A stretch of 64,000 bases of DNA, from assembly GCF_000143965.1 (NCBI RefSeq), contig NC_014365.1, forward strand, positions 337,501 to 401,500, in the 5' to 3' direction. A model generated the notes under the pieces. It had not been told where the DNA came from, made no database searches, and saw nothing but the letters and a program-made list of their open reading frames with translations. Position numbers and translations under genes: made by a program. This document shows positions 10,624 through 18,365 of the stretch, in pieces (position 1 is the stretch's first letter; every line of letters starts with the position of its first letter). The stretch is from Desulfarculus baarsii DSM 2075 (lineage in GTDB: Bacteria; Desulfobacterota; Desulfarculia; Desulfarculales; Desulfarculaceae).

Positions 10624-12264
10624 ATGGCGCAGTTCGAAACCGGCAGAACAGCCGAGTATCATCGGATATTCCAGCAGTTCGCGTGGAATGTCCCGGCGGA
10701 TTTCAACTTCGGCTTCGACGTGGTGGACACGTGGGCCGCCGATCGCACCAAGCTGGCCGTATTGTCGCTGAGCGAGGACGGCGAGCACGCCGAGCACATG
10801 AGCTTTTTCGAGCTCAGCCGCCTGTCCGACCGCTTCGCCAACGTGCTTGTCGACCTGGGCCTGAAAAAAGGCGATCGCGTCCTGATCATCCTGCACAGCA
10901 TTCCCCAGTGGTACGTGGCCATGATCGCCATGTTCAAGCTGGGGGTCGTGCCCATGCCGGGCACGGTGCTCCTGACGGCCAAGGACATCAGCTACCGCGT
11001 CAACCGAGCCGAGGCGGCCATGGTCATCACCGACCTGGACCACGTGGCCCGCGTCGACGAGGTGGCCCGCCAGTGCCCCACGCTCAAGCACAAGCTGGTC
11101 GTGGGCGACAAGGCCCCCGGCTGGGTCGACTACGAAGCCGCGATGGCCGCCGCCCCGGCCCGCCTGGAGCGCGGGTGTCTGGGCCAGGTCAGCCCGGCCG
11201 ACCCCATGCTTTTGTATTTCACCAGCGGCACCACCGGCCAGCCCAAGATGGTCTTGCACAGCCACGCCTATCCCCTGGGCCACGAGGTCACCGCGCGCTA
11301 CGTCTTGGGGCTAAAGCCCACCGACCTGCATTGGACGATCTCGGAGACGGGCTGGGCCAAGGCCGCCTGGGGCAAGCTCTTCGGCCAGATGTTGGTGGGC
11401 GCGGCCATTTTGCAGCGCAAAAGCGCCAGCGGCTTCAGCCCCGAAAACACCCTCAAGGCCATGGAGCGCTACGGCGTGACGACATTCTGCGCCCCGCCAA
11501 CGGTTTATCGCATGCTCATCCAGCAGGATTTGAAGGCCTACAACTTCACCCTGCGCCGCTGCCTCAGCGCCGGCGAGCCCATGAACCCCGAGGTGATCAA
11601 GGCCTGGCGCGACGGCACGGGCCTGGACATCTACGATTTCTACGGCCAGACCGAGACGGTCAGCCTGATCTCCAACTACGAGTTCATGCCGCTGAAGTAT
11701 GGCAGCGTCGGCCTGCCCACGCCCGGCCACGACATGCGCGTCGTCGACGAAAACGGCGTGGAGCTGGCGCCCAATGAGGAAGGATACATCGCCCTTTATC
11801 TGGGCGGCCAGCGCCCGCCGGGCCTGATGATGGAGTATTGGCGCGACGACGAGGCCATGGCCGCCTCGTTCCGCGGCGATTTCTACTACACCGGCGATCG
11901 GGCCTACCGCGACGAGGAAGGCTATTTCTGGTTCGTGGGCCGCAACGACGACATCATCAAAAGCTCGGGCTATCGCATCGGGCCATTCGAGGTGGAGTCG
12001 GTGCTTTTGGAGCATCCGGCCGTGGCCGAGTGCGCCGTGGTCGGCGCGCCCGACCCCAACGGCGTGCGTGGCGTGGTGGTCAAGGCCTTTGTCGTGCTGG
12101 CCAAGGGCTTGGCGCCCTCCGACGAGTTGACCAAAGAGATTCAGGACCACGTCAAAACCAGCACCGCGCCCTACAAATACCCGCGCATCATCGAGTATCG
12201 TCAGACCCTGCCCAAGACCATCAGCGGCAAGATCCTGCGGCGGGAGCTGCGGGCCGAAAAATAG
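10624..12264 (+). CDS. Acyl-CoA synthetase, medium-chain (ACSM-like) type
   Basis: 546 residues of the ANL superfamily. The P-loop-like YFTSGTTGQPKM lies at about 198-209, the adenine motif FYGQTE mid-protein, the hinge FYYTGDRAYRDEEGYFWFVGRNDDIIKSSGYRIGP is present (cited in parts), and the acylation lysine is in ISGKILRREL. The pattern resembles medium-chain/aromatic acyl-CoA ligases rather than acetyl-CoA synthetase. A purine-rich AGGAAGGA box directly before the ATG at 10624 decides the start; an upstream in-frame ATG at 10435 has no such signal. Divergent from the diguanylate cyclase, with a bidirectional terminator after it. Confidence 0.9.
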   Translation: MAQFETGRTAEYHRIFQQFAWNVPADFNFGFDVVDTWAADRTKLAVLSLSEDGEHAEHMSFFELSRLSDRFANVLVDLGLKKGDRVLIILHSIPQWYVAMIAMFKLGVVPMPGTVLLTAKDISYRVNRAEAAMVITDLDHVARVDEVARQCPTLKHKLVVGDKAPGWVDYEAAMAAAPARLERGCLGQVSPADPMLLYFTSGTTGQPKMVLHSHAYPLGHEVTARYVLGLKPTDLHWTISETGWAKAAWGKLFGQMLVGAAILQRKSASGFSPENTLKAMERYGVTTFCAPPTVYRMLIQQDLKAYNFTLRRCLSAGEPMNPEVIKAWRDGTGLDIYDFYGQTETVSLISNYEFMPLKYGSVGLPTPGHDMRVVDENGVELAPNEEGYIALYLGGQRPPGLMMEYWRDDEAMAASFRGDFYYTGDRAYRDEEGYFWFVGRNDDIIKSSGYRIGPFEVESVLLEHPAVAECAVVGAPDPNGVRGVVVKAFVVLAKGLAPSDELTKEIQDHVKTSTAPYKYPRIIEYRQTLPKTISGKILRRELRAEK

Positions 12265-12286
12265 CGCGCGGCCGCCAGGCTTTGAC

Positions 12287-12323
12287 GGCGGCGTCGGGCG
12301 GGAGCCTGGCGCCGCCTTTGTTT
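12287..12323. terminator. Putative bidirectional terminator
   Basis: GGCGGCG (12287-12293) pairs with CGCCGCC (12310-12316), followed by TTTGTTT. It lies between the convergent acyl-CoA synthetase and ABC ATPase genes. Confidence 0.4.
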
Positions 12324-12341
12324 CGCGCGGCCGGCGGCGGT

Positions 12342-13109
12342 TCAGGCGTCGGGGTTCAGCAGGGCCTCCATGTAGGCCTTGAGCACGTTGTCGGTGGTGT
12401 CGTCGATCTTGACCCGGCCGCGGTCGAGCCACAGCAGGCGGTTGCAGGTCGAGCGCAGCACGTCCAGCGAGTGGGAGGCGATCAGGACGATGGAGGCGGT
12501 GTTCATCAGCTTTTGGAAACGGGCGCGCACTTTTTGGATGAACACGGCGTCACCGGTGCCGATGGCCTCGTCCAAGAGCAAAATCTCGGGGTTGATGGCC
12601 GTGACCAGGGCGAAGCCCAGGCGCACCTGCATGCCCTGCGAGTAGGTGGACACGGGCATGTTGAGGTATTCGCCCAGCTCGGTGAACTCTTCGATGTCGG
12701 GGATGATGTCCTCGGTCTGTTTTTTGCTAAGGCCGCGCAACATGCCCATGTAAAAGATGTTTTCGTAGCCGGTGCGGCCACCGTCCAGGCCGGCGTGGAT
12801 GTTGAACAGGGCCTGCACGCCGCCCTGGGTGTCCACCACGCCGCGGGCGGCCGGGCGCAGACCGGCCACGGTGCGCAGCAGGGTGGTCTTGCCCGCGCCG
12901 TTGAGGCCCAGCAGGCCCACCCGCTCGTTTTCGGCGATCTCCAGGTTGACGTCTTCCAGGGCGCGGACCATGACCCGGCTGGCCTTGCCGCGAAAGATTT
13001 GGCCGCCGCTGGCGAACTTCTTGCGCTGGCCGCCGCCGGAGGCGCGACGGTCGCCCAGCTTGTAGACGGGGAACTCCACCGAGACGTTGGAAAGCCTGAT
13101 GTGCGCCAT
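12342..13109 (-). CDS. ABC transporter ATP-binding protein for polysaccharide/O-antigen export (Wzt/KpsT-like)
   Basis: 255 residues with Walker A GLNGAGKTTLL, signature YSQGMQVRLGFAL, Walker B ILLLDEAIGTGD and the H-loop SHSLD. The DEAIGTGD form and the lead sequence (VRALEDVNLEIAENERVGLLG) are typical of capsule, O-antigen and teichoic-acid exporters. It ends soon after the nucleotide-binding domain, so it lacks the C-terminal glycan-binding domain of longer Wzt proteins. Its partner permease lies 11 bases upstream on the same strand. Confidence 0.9.
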   Translation of the reverse strand: MAHIRLSNVSVEFPVYKLGDRRASGGGQRKKFASGGQIFRGKASRVMVRALEDVNLEIAENERVGLLGLNGAGKTTLLRTVAGLRPAARGVVDTQGGVQALFNIHAGLDGGRTGYENIFYMGMLRGLSKKQTEDIIPDIEEFTELGEYLNMPVSTYSQGMQVRLGFALVTAINPEILLLDEAIGTGDAVFIQKVRARFQKLMNTASIVLIASHSLDVLRSTCNRLLWLDRGRVKIDDTTDNVLKAYMEALLNPDA

Positions 13110-13120
13110 GGCCAAGCCCT

Positions 13121-13894
13121 CTAGAGCCAATAGGGAATCTGTTTGCGGTAGCGCCCGAACACGGCCAGGGCCACCAGCAGCAGCCCGGCCGTGCAGCCGC
13201 CGGCCACCCACCAGGAAAGCTCGGCCGGGGCCTGGCCCAGAAGGGGGGCCCGCACCAGCTCGATGTAGTGGTAGAGCGGGTTCCAGTCGGCGATCCAGGT
13301 GCGCGCGCCCAGCATTTCGCGCTGCCACATGATCGGCGTGACGAAAAAGCCCAGGTTGACCAGCGCGCCCACCAGGGGGATGACGTCGCGGATGCGCGCG
13401 CCGGCCACGCCGAAGACGGCCACCACGCACAGGCCCGAGAGGTAGATCAGCGCCACGCCGCCGATGGCCAGAAAACTCACCGCCGAGACCGCCACCCGAA
13501 AGACCACGGCCACGATGGCGAACACCACCATGTGATTGCAAAAATACAAAAACAAAAAGAACACCGAGCGGAAGACGTGAAACGACATCGGCATGCTGAT
13601 GCTTTCGATGATCGCCCGGTTGGTGATGAACACCGTCACGCCCTGGGTCATCATGTTGGACATCCACTGCCACAACAACAGGCCCACGGTCAGAAAGGGC
13701 AGATAACTGGCCAGTTCGACCTTGAAGATCAGCGCGAAGACAAAGCCCTTGATGACGATGGTCAGGCCCCACTGCAACGAGGCCCAGAGCGGCCCCAGCA
13801 GGGTGCGGTTGTAGTTGTGCTTGAGGTCGCTGTAGGCCAGATAGGCCCAGTTCGAGCGGCGTTTCCAACCGTCGGCGATATCGGTCAGCGGCAT
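13121..13894 (-). CDS. ABC-2 type permease for polysaccharide export (Wzm/KpsM-like)
   Basis: 257 residues, six predicted membrane helices, with the N-terminal amphipathic segment WAYLAYSDLKHNYNRTLLGPLW typical of this family (cited for position, near residues 14-35). With the adjacent ATPase it forms a two-gene exporter that flips or exports a lipid-linked glycan. The open frame runs back into the tRNA-Ser gene; the ATG at 13894 gives the normal length but has only a weak ribosome-binding site, so a GTG slightly upstream is possible. A second glycan cluster begins near 61.9 kb. Confidence 0.85.
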   Translation of the reverse strand: MPLTDIADGWKRRSNWAYLAYSDLKHNYNRTLLGPLWASLQWGLTIVIKGFVFALIFKVELASYLPFLTVGLLLWQWMSNMMTQGVTVFITNRAIIESISMPMSFHVFRSVFFLFLYFCNHMVVFAIVAVVFRVAVSAVSFLAIGGVALIYLSGLCVVAVFGVAGARIRDVIPLVGALVNLGFFVTPIMWQREMLGARTWIADWNPLYHYIELVRAPLLGQAPAELSWWVAGGCTAGLLLVALAVFGRYRKQIPYWL

Positions 13895-14055
13895 GCGGCA
13901 AGTCCAGAGCTGGTTTGGGCCAATACCGCCCGCGGCCACGCGGCGCTTCAGGTTGGTGGGGCGTTTCCAGCGGCGAGCGCGGCGGGGCCAGCGGGGCGGC
14001 CGTGGGCTGGCGTCGTCCGGGGGGATTTCGCCCGGCCACGGCGCGAAAAAAAAGA

Positions 14056-14152
14056 TGGCGGAGAGGGTGGGATTCGAACCCACGTAGCGGGGATTAGCCG
14101 CTAACCCGATTTCGAGTCGGGCCCGTTACGACCGGACTTCGGTACCTCTCCG
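14056..14152 (-). tRNA. tRNA-Ser (anticodon CGA)
   Basis: The minus strand folds as a class II tRNA: acceptor CGGAGAG with CTCTCCG and an encoded CCA (complement at 14056-14058), anticodon stem CCCGA/TCGGG with loop CTCGAAA (anticodon complement at 14112-14114), a long variable arm GCGG/CCGC, and T arm GTGGG-TTCGAAT-CCCAC. The long variable arm and CGA anticodon identify serine. Confidence 0.96.
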
Positions 14153-14221
14153 CGGCAGGCATATCTTACCCGGCCGCGTCGCCCCTGGCAAGGGCCAACA
14201 GCACGCGCCGGGCGACCCTTT

Positions 14222-14827
14222 TCAGCCCTTGGCCCGCAGCAGATAGCCCAGCTCGTCGTCGGCGAACAGGTCCACGCGCAGGCCCACGGCCTCGATCATG
14301 GGGGCCATGGCGGCCAGCGGCGGCATCAGGTCGCCCTCCACCACCGTGCCGGCCTTGCGGTGGTGGTCGTTGATGGTGGCCCAGTCGATGAAATGGACGA
14401 TCAACAGCGACCCGCCCGGGGCCAGCAGCCGGCGCAGGCAAGCCAGGGCCAGGGGCTTGTCGTCGAAGTGGGGAAAGACCTGGTGGCAGACGACGCGTTG
14501 AAAAGCGCCCGGCGGGCCGTCGTATTGCTCCAGGGCCAGATGCAGGGCCGTGACCTGGGGCAGATTTTGCGTGCGCCGCTGGCAGGCCGCGACCATGGCC
14601 GGGCTGATGTCCATGGCCAGCACCCGGCCCGTGGGGCCCACCCATTGGCCCAGCAGTTGGCTCAGGCGGCCCGCGCCGCAGCCGGGCTCCAGAACGGCCA
14701 TGCCCGGGGCGATGGCGGCGGCTTGGCGCAGGCGCGCGATCTTGGGGACCTCGTCGGGGCCATAGGCCGCCATGGCCCACGGCGCGTCAACTTGGGCGTC
14801 GAAAAACGCGGCCTTTTCTCTGTTCAT
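14222..14827 (-). CDS. Class I SAM-dependent methyltransferase
   Basis: 201 residues with motif I VLEPGCGAGRLSQLL and motif II LAMDISPAMV, a typical Rossmann methyltransferase with no accessory domain. The substrate is unknown. Its start overlaps the stop of the substrate-binding protein gene by 4 bases (ATGA), so it is the last gene of the TonB/ABC operon and may modify a metal chelator or a cofactor handled by that system; that link is inference from context. Confidence 0.8.
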   Translation of the reverse strand: MNREKAAFFDAQVDAPWAMAAYGPDEVPKIARLRQAAAIAPGMAVLEPGCGAGRLSQLLGQWVGPTGRVLAMDISPAMVAACQRRTQNLPQVTALHLALEQYDGPPGAFQRVVCHQVFPHFDDKPLALACLRRLLAPGGSLLIVHFIDWATINDHHRKAGTVVEGDLMPPLAAMAPMIEAVGLRVDLFADDELGYLLRAKG

Positions 14828-15939
14828 TGAGCGCCTTTCTTGATAAAAGCCGGTATCTCACCGAGTTTGCCATACTTTTTGGCCATGGCCCCCTGCACCG
14901 AAACGCCCAGCAGCGCGCGGTGGATCTCGGCGGCTTTTTGCTCCGGCCCCACATCGGCAAAGCGCCGGGGCCACAGCGCCTTGCCGATGGCGTAGGCGTC
15001 GGCCACGGCCACGCCCAGGTTGGTCACATACCAGTTGAAGGGGTGCAGCACAAAGACCCGCCCCGCGCCAAAGGCCGAAAGGGCTTGATAAAACTCGGGC
15101 CGTTTGGCCCAATCGCCGGCCAGCAGGCCCATGCCGGCCGCGTCCATGAAGATCGTCGGAGGGTCGATGGTCAAGAGCTTTTCGCGGCCGACAAAGCAGT
15201 GGCCCCGGCCGCCGGCCAGTTTGGCCGCGTTGTCCAGGCCCAGCCAGGCGAACGGCGCGTAATCGGCGTCGGAGCTTTCCAGGCCCTGCACGCCCTTGAA
15301 GCCCACGCCGCCCACGTAGACCGGGCCGGGGTCGGGCGCGCCCTTGGCCCGCCGGGCCAGGTCGTCCAGCCAGCCTTGGGTCAGGGCGATGATCTCGGCG
15401 GCGCGCTGGCGGCGGCCCAGGGCCGCGCCGGCCACGCGCAGGCTGGCGAAGAGGGCCGCGGTGTCCACCGAGGCGAAGGGGCCATAGTCCAGGGCCACCA
15501 CCTGGGCCCCGCTTTGCGCTTGCAGGCGCTGGGCGGTCTGGCGGTCCATGTAGGTGACAAAGATGAGCTGGGGCGCCACGGCCAGCAGGGCCTCCATGTC
15601 GGGCATGCGGCCGATGGCCGAGACCCCGCCGGGGCCGATCACCGGCAGCTTGGTCAGCTCTGGCTGGGCCAGGATATAGGGCCGGCCGTCGGGGAAGTCG
15701 CGCTCCAGGGCCTCGACGCCGACCACGCGCTCGTGGGCGCCCAGGTAGACGATCAGCCGCAGGGCCCCCGGCCCCAGGCAGACGATGCGCTGGTTGGGGC
15801 GATTGAGGTCGATGGCCCGGCCCAGGCAGTCGGTGACGGTTGTTTCGTGGGCCGAGGCGGCGCTGGCGGCGATCAGCAGCAGGGCGGCGACGAAGGCCGC
15901 CAGCCAGGGGCGGCGGGCCGGGCGGTGGCGATGGATCAC
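14824..15939 (-). CDS. Periplasmic substrate-binding protein, iron/metal-chelate ABC transporter
   Basis: 371 residues. A signal peptide (hydrophobic run LAAFVAALLLIAASAASA, cleavage near residue 31) is followed by a Fe/B12 periplasmic-binding domain (PF01497 type): LGPGALRLIVYLGAHERVVG and the central helix typical of cluster A-III proteins. No lipobox cysteine follows the signal peptide, so it is probably soluble. The GTG start at 15939 has AGGAG upstream and overlaps the ATPase stop by 4 bases. It is the binding component for the adjacent FecCD-like permease and ATPase. The ligand (iron, cobalamin, molybdate or another complex) is not decided by sequence. Confidence 0.85.
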   Translation of the reverse strand: MIHRHRPARRPWLAAFVAALLLIAASAASAHETTVTDCLGRAIDLNRPNQRIVCLGPGALRLIVYLGAHERVVGVEALERDFPDGRPYILAQPELTKLPVIGPGGVSAIGRMPDMEALLAVAPQLIFVTYMDRQTAQRLQAQSGAQVVALDYGPFASVDTAALFASLRVAGAALGRRQRAAEIIALTQGWLDDLARRAKGAPDPGPVYVGGVGFKGVQGLESSDADYAPFAWLGLDNAAKLAGGRGHCFVGREKLLTIDPPTIFMDAAGMGLLAGDWAKRPEFYQALSAFGAGRVFVLHPFNWYVTNLGVAVADAYAIGKALWPRRFADVGPEQKAAEIHRALLGVSVQGAMAKKYGKLGEIPAFIKKGAQ

Positions 15940-16706
15940 GGGCGGTTCTCCTGTCTGCGCCGGGGCAGCACCACGGGGCTGTCGCCGACGCGGGCGATGT
16001 CGGCCTCCACGCCGTAGACCTGGGCGATGATGGCCGGGGTCAGCTCCTCGGGCGCGACAAGGGCGTGGACCTGGCCGTTTTTGAGCAGCAACAGGCGGTC
16101 CATGCCCCGCAGGGCCAGGTTCAGGTCGTGCAGGCAGACCAGGGCGCACAGGCCGTGGTCGCGGACTTCGTGACGCAGGATTTCCATCAGCTCCAGTTGG
16201 TTGGCCAGGTCCAGATTGCTGGTGGGTTCGTCCAGAAGCAGCAGCTTGGGCTCTTGGGCCAGGGCCCGAGCGATGAGCGCCTTCTGGGCCTCGCCGCCGC
16301 TGAGGCGGTCCATGGGCCGGCGGGCCAGATGGCTCAGGTTCAGCCGCTCCAACACCTGGCCGACCACGCGGCGGTCGTGGGGGCCGGGGCCCCAGCTCAT
16401 GTGGGGCTTGCGGCCCAGCATGACCAGTTCGGCCACGGTCAGGGCGCATTGCGGCCGGCCCTGGGCCACGTGGGCCACGCGCCGGGCCAGGGCCGCGCCG
16501 TTTAGGCTGGCGATGTCGCGGCCCTCCAGCAGCACCCGCGCCCGGCCCGGCTGGATCACGCGGCACAGGCAGCGCAGCAGGGTCGATTTGCCCGCGCCGT
16601 TGACGCCCAGCACGCCCATGGCCTGGCCGGCCGGCAGCTCGAAGGAGACCCCGGCCAGCACCGGCCGGCCGTTGTAGGCGTATTGCAGCCCTTCCACGCG
16701 CAGCAT
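15936..16706 (-). CDS. ABC transporter ATP-binding protein, FecE/BtuD type
   Basis: 256 residues. Walker A GVNGAGKSTLL, Q-loop near VAQGRPQ, signature LSGGEAQKALIARAL, Walker B LLLLDEPTSNLD and H-loop CLHDLNLA are all intact. It energises uptake of the metal chelate. Its ATG shares one base with the permease stop (TGATG), and its stop overlaps the binding-protein start, so translation is coupled. Cytoplasmic, working as a dimer under the FecCD permease. Confidence 0.93.
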   Translation of the reverse strand: MLRVEGLQYAYNGRPVLAGVSFELPAGQAMGVLGVNGAGKSTLLRCLCRVIQPGRARVLLEGRDIASLNGAALARRVAHVAQGRPQCALTVAELVMLGRKPHMSWGPGPHDRRVVGQVLERLNLSHLARRPMDRLSGGEAQKALIARALAQEPKLLLLDEPTSNLDLANQLELMEILRHEVRDHGLCALVCLHDLNLALRGMDRLLLLKNGQVHALVAPEELTPAIIAQVYGVEADIARVGDSPVVLPRRRQENRP

Positions 16707-17815
16707 CAGTCGTCTTGCCTCTTGATCAGCAGATAAAGAAACAGCGGCGCGCCCAGAAAAGACGTCAGCACGCCCACCGGCATGGCCCCCGAGACCAACA
16801 GCAGCCTTCCCATCGTGTCGGCCAACAACAGCAGCAGCGCGCCCGTCAGGCACGAAAACGGCAGGAGCAAGGCATGGTTGTCGCCCACCAGCATGCGGCT
16901 GACGTGGGGGGCCAACAGCCCCAGAAAGCCGATAACGCCGTTGAAGGCCGTGGCCAGGGCGATGATCAGCGCGGCCAGGGTCATGCCCCAAAAGCGCAAG
17001 CGCGGCCCGTTGACCCCCAGCCCGGCGGCGGTCTCCTCGCCGGCCAGCAGGGCGTTCATGGCCCAGCCGTTGGCCGCCAGATAGGCCGTGGCCAGGGCCG
17101 TGGGCGCCAGCGTCAGGCCGATCTCGCGCCACGACGAGCGGGCCACGTCGCCAAAGCTCCAGAAAACCACGGCGGCGATCTCGGAATCGGTGGCCAGATA
17201 TTGCACCAAAACCGTGCCCGCCGCGAACAGCGACGACAGGGCCACGCCCACCAGCACCACCGCTCCGGGCGACATGGCCTTTTGCCGGGCCAGGGCCAAA
17301 ATGATGGCCGAGGCGGCGATGGTGGCCAGAAAAGCGCCCAGGCTGATGGTCAGCGGCCCCTGCAAAAACATCTCGGCCGGGGCCGCCGAGCGGGTGGCGG
17401 TGACGAGCTGATCGCCGGCGTCCAGGCAGACGATGGCCAAAGCCGCGCCAAAGGCCGCCGCATGGCTGAAGCCCAGGGTGAACGGCGAGGCCAGGGGGTT
17501 GTGCAACAGCGTTTGCAGGGCCAGCCCGGCCAGGCCCAGGCCCCAGCCGCAGACAATGGCCGCGGCGATGCGCGGCAAGCGGATCTGCCACAGCACCACG
17601 CCCAGGCGCGGGGGGCCATCGCCCCACAACGCCTGCCAGAACTGGCCCGGCGAAAGGGCGTAGGAGCCGTGGCTCGCGGCGAAGGCGGCCAAAACCACCA
17701 GCGCCGCGGCCAGGCCCGCCAGCATCGGCCAAGGGCGGGAGATGGTCTGCGTCAAGTTGTCGCGGTCTGGCCCGCCCCGGCCCATGCCAGCCATGTCTTG
17801 GTCACATCCCGTCAT
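16706..17815 (-). CDS. FecCD-family metal-chelate ABC permease
   Basis: 369 residues, about ten membrane helices. Family motifs are visible: the early RLPRIAAAIVCGWGLGLAG and the ATPase-coupling region GVIGFLGLLAPHVSRMLVG. It carries the substrate across the inner membrane with the adjacent ATPase. The first ATG overlaps the end of the TrmO-like gene by 14 bases; internal ATGs at codons 8 and 11 are possible starts. The N-terminal 28 residues are polar before the first helix. Confidence 0.92.
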   Translation of the reverse strand: MTGCDQDMAGMGRGGPDRDNLTQTISRPWPMLAGLAAALVVLAAFAASHGSYALSPGQFWQALWGDGPPRLGVVLWQIRLPRIAAAIVCGWGLGLAGLALQTLLHNPLASPFTLGFSHAAAFGAALAIVCLDAGDQLVTATRSAAPAEMFLQGPLTISLGAFLATIAASAIILALARQKAMSPGAVVLVGVALSSLFAAGTVLVQYLATDSEIAAVVFWSFGDVARSSWREIGLTLAPTALATAYLAANGWAMNALLAGEETAAGLGVNGPRLRFWGMTLAALIIALATAFNGVIGFLGLLAPHVSRMLVGDNHALLLPFSCLTGALLLLLADTMGRLLLVSGAMPVGVLTSFLGAPLFLYLLIKRQDD

Positions 17816-18356
17816 AGAGGCGGTTCAGCTCGTCCATCCACTGGGGCGCGCGCACGTCCTCGCGGGCCAGGTAGTGGGTGTTGTAGGGCTTGATGTCCAG
17901 CACCGGCGTGCCGTCGACGGCCTCCAGGCCGTGGATGGTCAGCACATTGCCATCCACGGCCAGCAGCCGCGCCACCGTCACCAGCAGGGGGTTGGGCCGG
18001 GCCGGGCTGCAGGTGGCGAAAACGCCGGTGAGGGGCAGCTCCTCGAAGCCGGCCGGGTGGACCTTCTGGGCCTGGCGGCCTTCCTCGGGCAGCAGGTGGG
18101 GCCAGTAGATCACCACCAGGTGGGAAAACTGCTCCAGGCCCTCCAGCAGGGGCAGATAGCGCGGGTCGATGACGATCTGGCTGTCCACGTCGTTTTCGCG
18201 CAGCACCTGGCCCACGTGGGCGCCCTGGCGGCTGATGCCTTGGCGGGCCCCTTTGAGCGATGGCTTTTGCAGCGGGCTATGCACGCGGCCGATGGGCCAG
18301 ACGTGATAGGCCTCGTCGATGGTCGCCGCGTGGGCGATGTCGATGGTTTTCATCAT
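17802..18356 (-). CDS. TrmO/TsaA-like protein (UPF0066)
   Basis: 184 residues of the UPF0066 family, whose E. coli member TrmO methylates the t6A37 modification of tRNA using SAM. Recognisable are the WPIGRVHSP start, VVIYWPHLL, the signature SPARPNPLLVTVARLL and VDGTPVLDIKPY. The family's SAM-binding beta-barrel is thus present. It is embedded between a TonB receptor and an ABC permease, an unusual place for a tRNA-modifying enzyme and suggesting a divergent role in metal or chelator handling (inference). Two adjacent ATGs (18356, 18353) follow GGGAG. Confidence 0.8.
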   Translation of the reverse strand: MMKTIDIAHAATIDEAYHVWPIGRVHSPLQKPSLKGARQGISRQGAHVGQVLRENDVDSQIVIDPRYLPLLEGLEQFSHLVVIYWPHLLPEEGRQAQKVHPAGFEELPLTGVFATCSPARPNPLLVTVARLLAVDGNVLTIHGLEAVDGTPVLDIKPYNTHYLAREDVRAPQWMDELNRLYDGM

Positions 18357-18365
18357 GGCTCCCTT

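Noticed and set aside
13895-14083. N-terminal extension of the Wzm-like permease
   Set aside because: It would be translated from the tRNA-Ser gene; the membrane protein proper starts near 13894.
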